Positions 14,520-16,825 of a stretch of 16,825 nt of DNA are shown here, one piece after another. The stretch is taken from NCBI RefSeq assembly GCF_000988165.1, contig NW_020169377.1:1-16825 (forward strand), given 5' to 3'. Made by a program: the position numbers and the translations under genes. The stretch comes from Vairimorpha ceranae. Lineage: Eukaryota; Microsporidia; Nosematidae. Position 1 is the first letter of the stretch. Each line of letters begins with the position of its first letter. The notes beneath the pieces were generated by a model. That model ran no database searches. It worked only from the letters and a program-made list of their open reading frames with translations, and was not told the origin of the DNA.

Positions 14520-15830
14520 TTATTCTGAGCTTGTTAACGCTTTGTGATTTTCAGGCATCTTTTTGTCATAAACTAATTGTTCAGAGATCTTGTCGACAAT
14601 AAGTTTTAGTTTGAGAACTAAGTGATCACTATGTGCCCAAGATTTTTATATAATAATCTTCTCATTATCATTTTTTAGCAATCTAAAAAACATTTTTATT
14701 TTTCTTAAGATTGTTTGCCATCTTTAAAGATTCAGAATCTTTATGGCTTTTGTATTTTAAGACAGTTGATTGTACCGCTGCATCTAATTTTTTAAAATAT
14801 AAATTCTGCATATTCATATCTCCCATAACTATAGTGGTTTTTTAATTTCTCTTGAGATAGAAGAGACAATGGTCTGGCAATGAACTCTTTTTTTAAATTC
14901 CTGTCTTTTGGTATGTAGACATTGATGATCCAATACTTAATCCATTTGTTAACTGACTTTAACTCAACCACAGTTTGCAATATATTTAAGTCGATTCCTT
15001 TCTTAAAGCATCTGAAAGCTCCATTTTTCATACCCAGGGTTTTTAATCCTGTGATGTCGTATATAATAGGTAAGGTATTATTGGTATTTTAAAACCACGG
15101 ATGCTTCGGATGTAAAATTTGAATTAATAGGTCGGTGATGAAACTTATGCTTTAATATAAAAATATAAAGCACTAAATTTTTGGGAATATGTATAGTAAT
15201 GATTAACAGGTAAAATAAACAGGATACTTCTACTACTATTACTAATATTAAAAACAAACTACATATCATTAATAAGTATTTTTTAAATATCATAGAAACG
15301 TACCTTCGAGAAGGTTACGTCAAATCCTGGTTTATTCTTTCCAATACTAATAGTTTCAATAGTAGTATATTTTTTCGAGCCTGAGAGGAAAAATGGAAGT
15401 CCCAATTTTTCTGAAGGCACATAATTTTGGATTTCCCCTTCTTCAAGAGGATCTCAAGTTCTTTTCCTTTATTAGAAAATTGTTTATATTGAGACTTAAG
15501 ATTTTTATTTTCTTTTTTACCTCTTTGTTTTTAAAAAAAAGCAAGTCCAATCTTTCTTTCTTGTCATGTTATGCTCTAAAACCAATGGCTTTAACTGAAT
15601 TCAATTATATTTTTCTTTGTACATTAGTAACTACAATTTTTGTAAATGGCGTATCCCCGCCTTTAAGTTTTCTTAAAGTAAGGATTGTAATTTTTCTTTT
15701 GAATTTATTAGTGCAAAACAATTTTATGGTATGCCTTTTCATAAATTTGGTCAAAGATAGATGCAATAGTGATTTTGCTCAGAGACATTTATCTAAAGAA
15801 AGGGCTTTTAAATAGAACCAGACTACGGAT
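14520..15830 (-). pseudogene. ORF X: unidentified decayed gene upstream of ORF Y
   Basis: The minus strand carries coding-like text in changing frames over about 1.3 kb. In order: GGDTPFTKIVVTNVQRKI (near 15650); PLEEGEIQNYVPSEKLGLPF and FLSGSKKYTTIETISIGKNK (15440-15340); LPIIYDITGLKTLGMKNGAF (near 15060-15000); DLNILQTVVELKSVNKWIKY and PLSLLSQEKLKNHYSYGRYE (14980-14800); KKLDAAVQSTVLKYKSHKD; and finally SWAHSDHLVLKLKLIVDKIS to TAA 14520-14522. At least four frameshifts separate these blocks. Amino acid content is balanced and not merely AT-driven, so a real gene once lay here, possibly of 350-400 residues or two adjacent genes. I recognise no family. The stop lies 23 bases before ORF Y. The plus-strand 140-codon ORF at 15393-15815 is its shadow. 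Confidence 0.45.
15078..15293 (-). CDS. 71-codon ORF with hydrophobic N-terminal half, within the ORF X region
   Basis: The ATG at 15293 overlaps the TAA ending the preceding ORF X block (sequence ATGATATTTAA). The product starts MIFKKYLLMICSLFLILVIV and continues with further hydrophobic residues to about residue 50, which would make one or two membrane segments. It could be a small membrane protein in its own right. It could equally be the ORF X reading frame after a frameshift, since ORF X text resumes in another frame over its last 25 codons (for example ITDLLIQILHPKHPWF). No homologue is recognised. Confidence 0.25.
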   Translation of the reverse strand: MIFKKYLLMICSLFLILVIVVEVSCLFYLLIITIHIPKNLVLYIFILKHKFHHRPINSNFTSEASVVLKYQ

Positions 15831-15855
15831 GAAAGCTTTAACATAATATTACATA

Positions 15856-16322
15856 ATTGGCGAAATTATTAGAGAAGATGTAAAGAAAGGTTGGTAACTG
15901 CAGGAATAAGGATATGTTTATAATGTTCTGTCAATTAGATCAGATTTAAAATATTTGACAGAAACACTTTCAAATTATTTTGATAAATCAAACCCATCCT
16001 ACTATCAAACAATAATAATTTCAAGAATTTTTATGATGCCAAATTTGACCCTTAGTGAGATTTATATCGTATGGAAGACAGCCTCTTGTTTGATTTGTCG
16101 TATGCCATGACAATACGTAAGGGCCCGGGATAGTCTTTTATTTAAGTTGGTGTGTATCTTCTCGATTGGGTTTTTTATTATTGTCAACTATATGTAACTT
16201 TATTTGAATGGATAAATTGACAACCTGAGAACTAAACTAGATACATTTATTTATAAGAAGACAAAGAAATATTGTTTTTTATGCGCTTTTAAAGGATGTA
16301 AAGACGCAATTTTAGAAATATA
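15856..16322 (+). pseudogene. Unidentified decayed ORF, about 155 codons in one frame
   Basis: One plus-strand frame holds coding-like text for 467 bases, broken only by stops at 15895, 15907, 16108 and two TAAs near 16196 and 16211, with no frameshift. Blocks include GEIIREDVKKGW, YNVLSIRSDLKYLTETLSNY, FDKSNPSYYQTIIISRIFMM, NLTLSEIYIVWKTASCLICR, QYVRARDSLLFKLVCIFSIG, IDNLRTKLDTFIYKKTKKY and finally CFLCAFKGCKDAILEI. The C-terminal C..C....C cluster and the hydrophobic IFSIGFFIIVNY run are notable. There is no start codon in the visible part, and the family is not recognised. The gene converges with neither neighbour and lies between ORF X (divergent) and the partial gene at the edge. Decay by substitution alone suggests that it is younger than the piggyBac and Tc1 relics. 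Confidence 0.45.
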
Positions 16323-16494
16323 AATTTAAATTAGCAAATGAAATATTTCAAAAATTATTAATAAAGATTTCAATTACGTGATGTTTTGTTCATAGACTGG
16401 ACGCTTAAGTAGATGTTTATTAGTTTTGAATTATTTTATATTAACAGAATTTTTTTTCATTTAAAAAGGCATTTATTATTAAAAATTTATTAAG

Positions 16495-16500
16495 TTTATT
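16495..16500 (-). terminator. Possible polyadenylation signal overlapping the stop codon
   Basis: On the minus strand the partial gene ends TAATAAAC, placing AATAAA across its stop codon. Signals overlapping the end of the coding region are common in compact microsporidian genomes, but the hexamer is frequent by chance here. Confidence 0.35.
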
Positions 16501-16825
16501 ACTTCTTATTTTTTAATCTTTCCTCTGTTTCTCTTTTTATAATACCATAAACTGAATTTTCTCCTTTTATATTGATAGCATTTAAAAATTTTTTATAATC
16601 CTTAAATAATGTATAAAATGTTTCTAGTACATTCAAAGATGGTTGTTTAAAGCCTAAAAATAACAATGCCAATTCTTTTATTTTATGCATAAAAGAATTG
16701 TTAATCAAAAGTCTGGGATGATAATTCTCTGCATAAGCTATGCAAATAATAAATGCATAAAACAGTTCGTCCATGTTACTAACAGTAATAAACTCACATT
16801 CTGCTAAAATATTATAAAATTTTTG
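16499..16825 (-). CDS. Partial hypothetical gene, 3' part, runs off the right edge
   Basis: The minus-strand frame is open from the window edge for 108 codons to TAA 16499-16501. Although an ATG occurs at 16774, the 17 codons before it are open and protein-like (QKFYNILAECEFITVSN), so the gene very likely begins beyond the window. Visible text includes MDELFYAFIICIAYAENYHP, KIKELALLFLGFKQPSLNVL and ETFYTLFKDYKKFLNAI, ending GIIKRETEERLKNKK. It looks helix-rich, with no obvious membrane anchor or catalytic motif. It is not recognised. Together with the 519-aa gene it is one of the few intact-looking coding regions in the window. Confidence 0.6.
   Translation of the reverse strand, partial: QKFYNILAECEFITVSNMDELFYAFIICIAYAENYHPRLLINNSFMHKIKELALLFLGFKQPSLNVLETFYTLFKDYKKFLNAINIKGENSVYGIIKRETEERLKNKK

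Noticed and set aside
15393..15815. Plus-strand ORF of 140 codons, the second longest in the window
   Set aside because: It is very rich in Phe and Leu and lies antisense to coding-like text of ORF X, so it reads as a shadow.
15856..16322. Alternative genetic code (stop reassignment) to explain the internal stops
   Set aside because: Both TAA and TGA interrupt this and other frames, while intact genes in the window end normally; decay is simpler.

Overview
The window is very AT-rich eukaryotic DNA, and I read it as part of a microsporidian genome. The grounds are: genes without visible introns; a CCC triplet a few bases upstream of the start codon of the main gene (6938-8497) and of a small ORF (10760, minus strand), which is the known microsporidian CCC start-site motif; compact or absent 3' spacing; and a transposon mix (Merlin/ISXO2-like, Tc1-like, piggyBac, pogo-like, LINE) typical of transposon-rich microsporidian genomes. 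The species cannot be named from the sequence. Another AT-rich eukaryote is possible but less likely.

Layout. 1-552: AT-rich, no gene. 553-1430 and 1511-1790 (minus): two decayed piggyBac transposases. 1826-2354: a GC-rich island full of RNA-like hairpins, with a degenerate tRNA-like unit at one end. 2744-4365: a decayed Tc1-like transposon. 4589-5596: a nearly complete Merlin element with terminal inverted repeats and 8-bp target duplications. 6938-8497 (plus): the one long intact gene, a putative secreted Asn-rich protein of 519 aa. 8627-9661: two 5'-truncated LINE ends lying back to back. 10093-10760: a short palindrome, a GC-richer patch and a small ORF. 11090-11909 (plus): a second, frameshifted Merlin transposase. 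12013-15830 (minus): three closely packed, decayed ORFs of unknown function (X, Y, Z). A full-length pogo-like element (12595-14459) with inverted repeats and a TA duplication sits inside ORF Y. 15856-16322 (plus): another decayed unknown ORF. 16499-16825 (minus): the 3' part of an apparently intact gene running off the window.

Apart from the 519-aa gene, the partial gene at the right edge and one or two small ORFs, the window is a transposon graveyard covering six superfamilies or groups. Every recognisable transposase is inactivated by frameshifts and stops, and several have lost catalytic acidic residues. Nothing here forms a recognisable pathway. The parts most likely to be new are the X-Y-Z cluster split by the pogo-like insertion, the structured GC-rich island, and the secreted Asn-rich protein.
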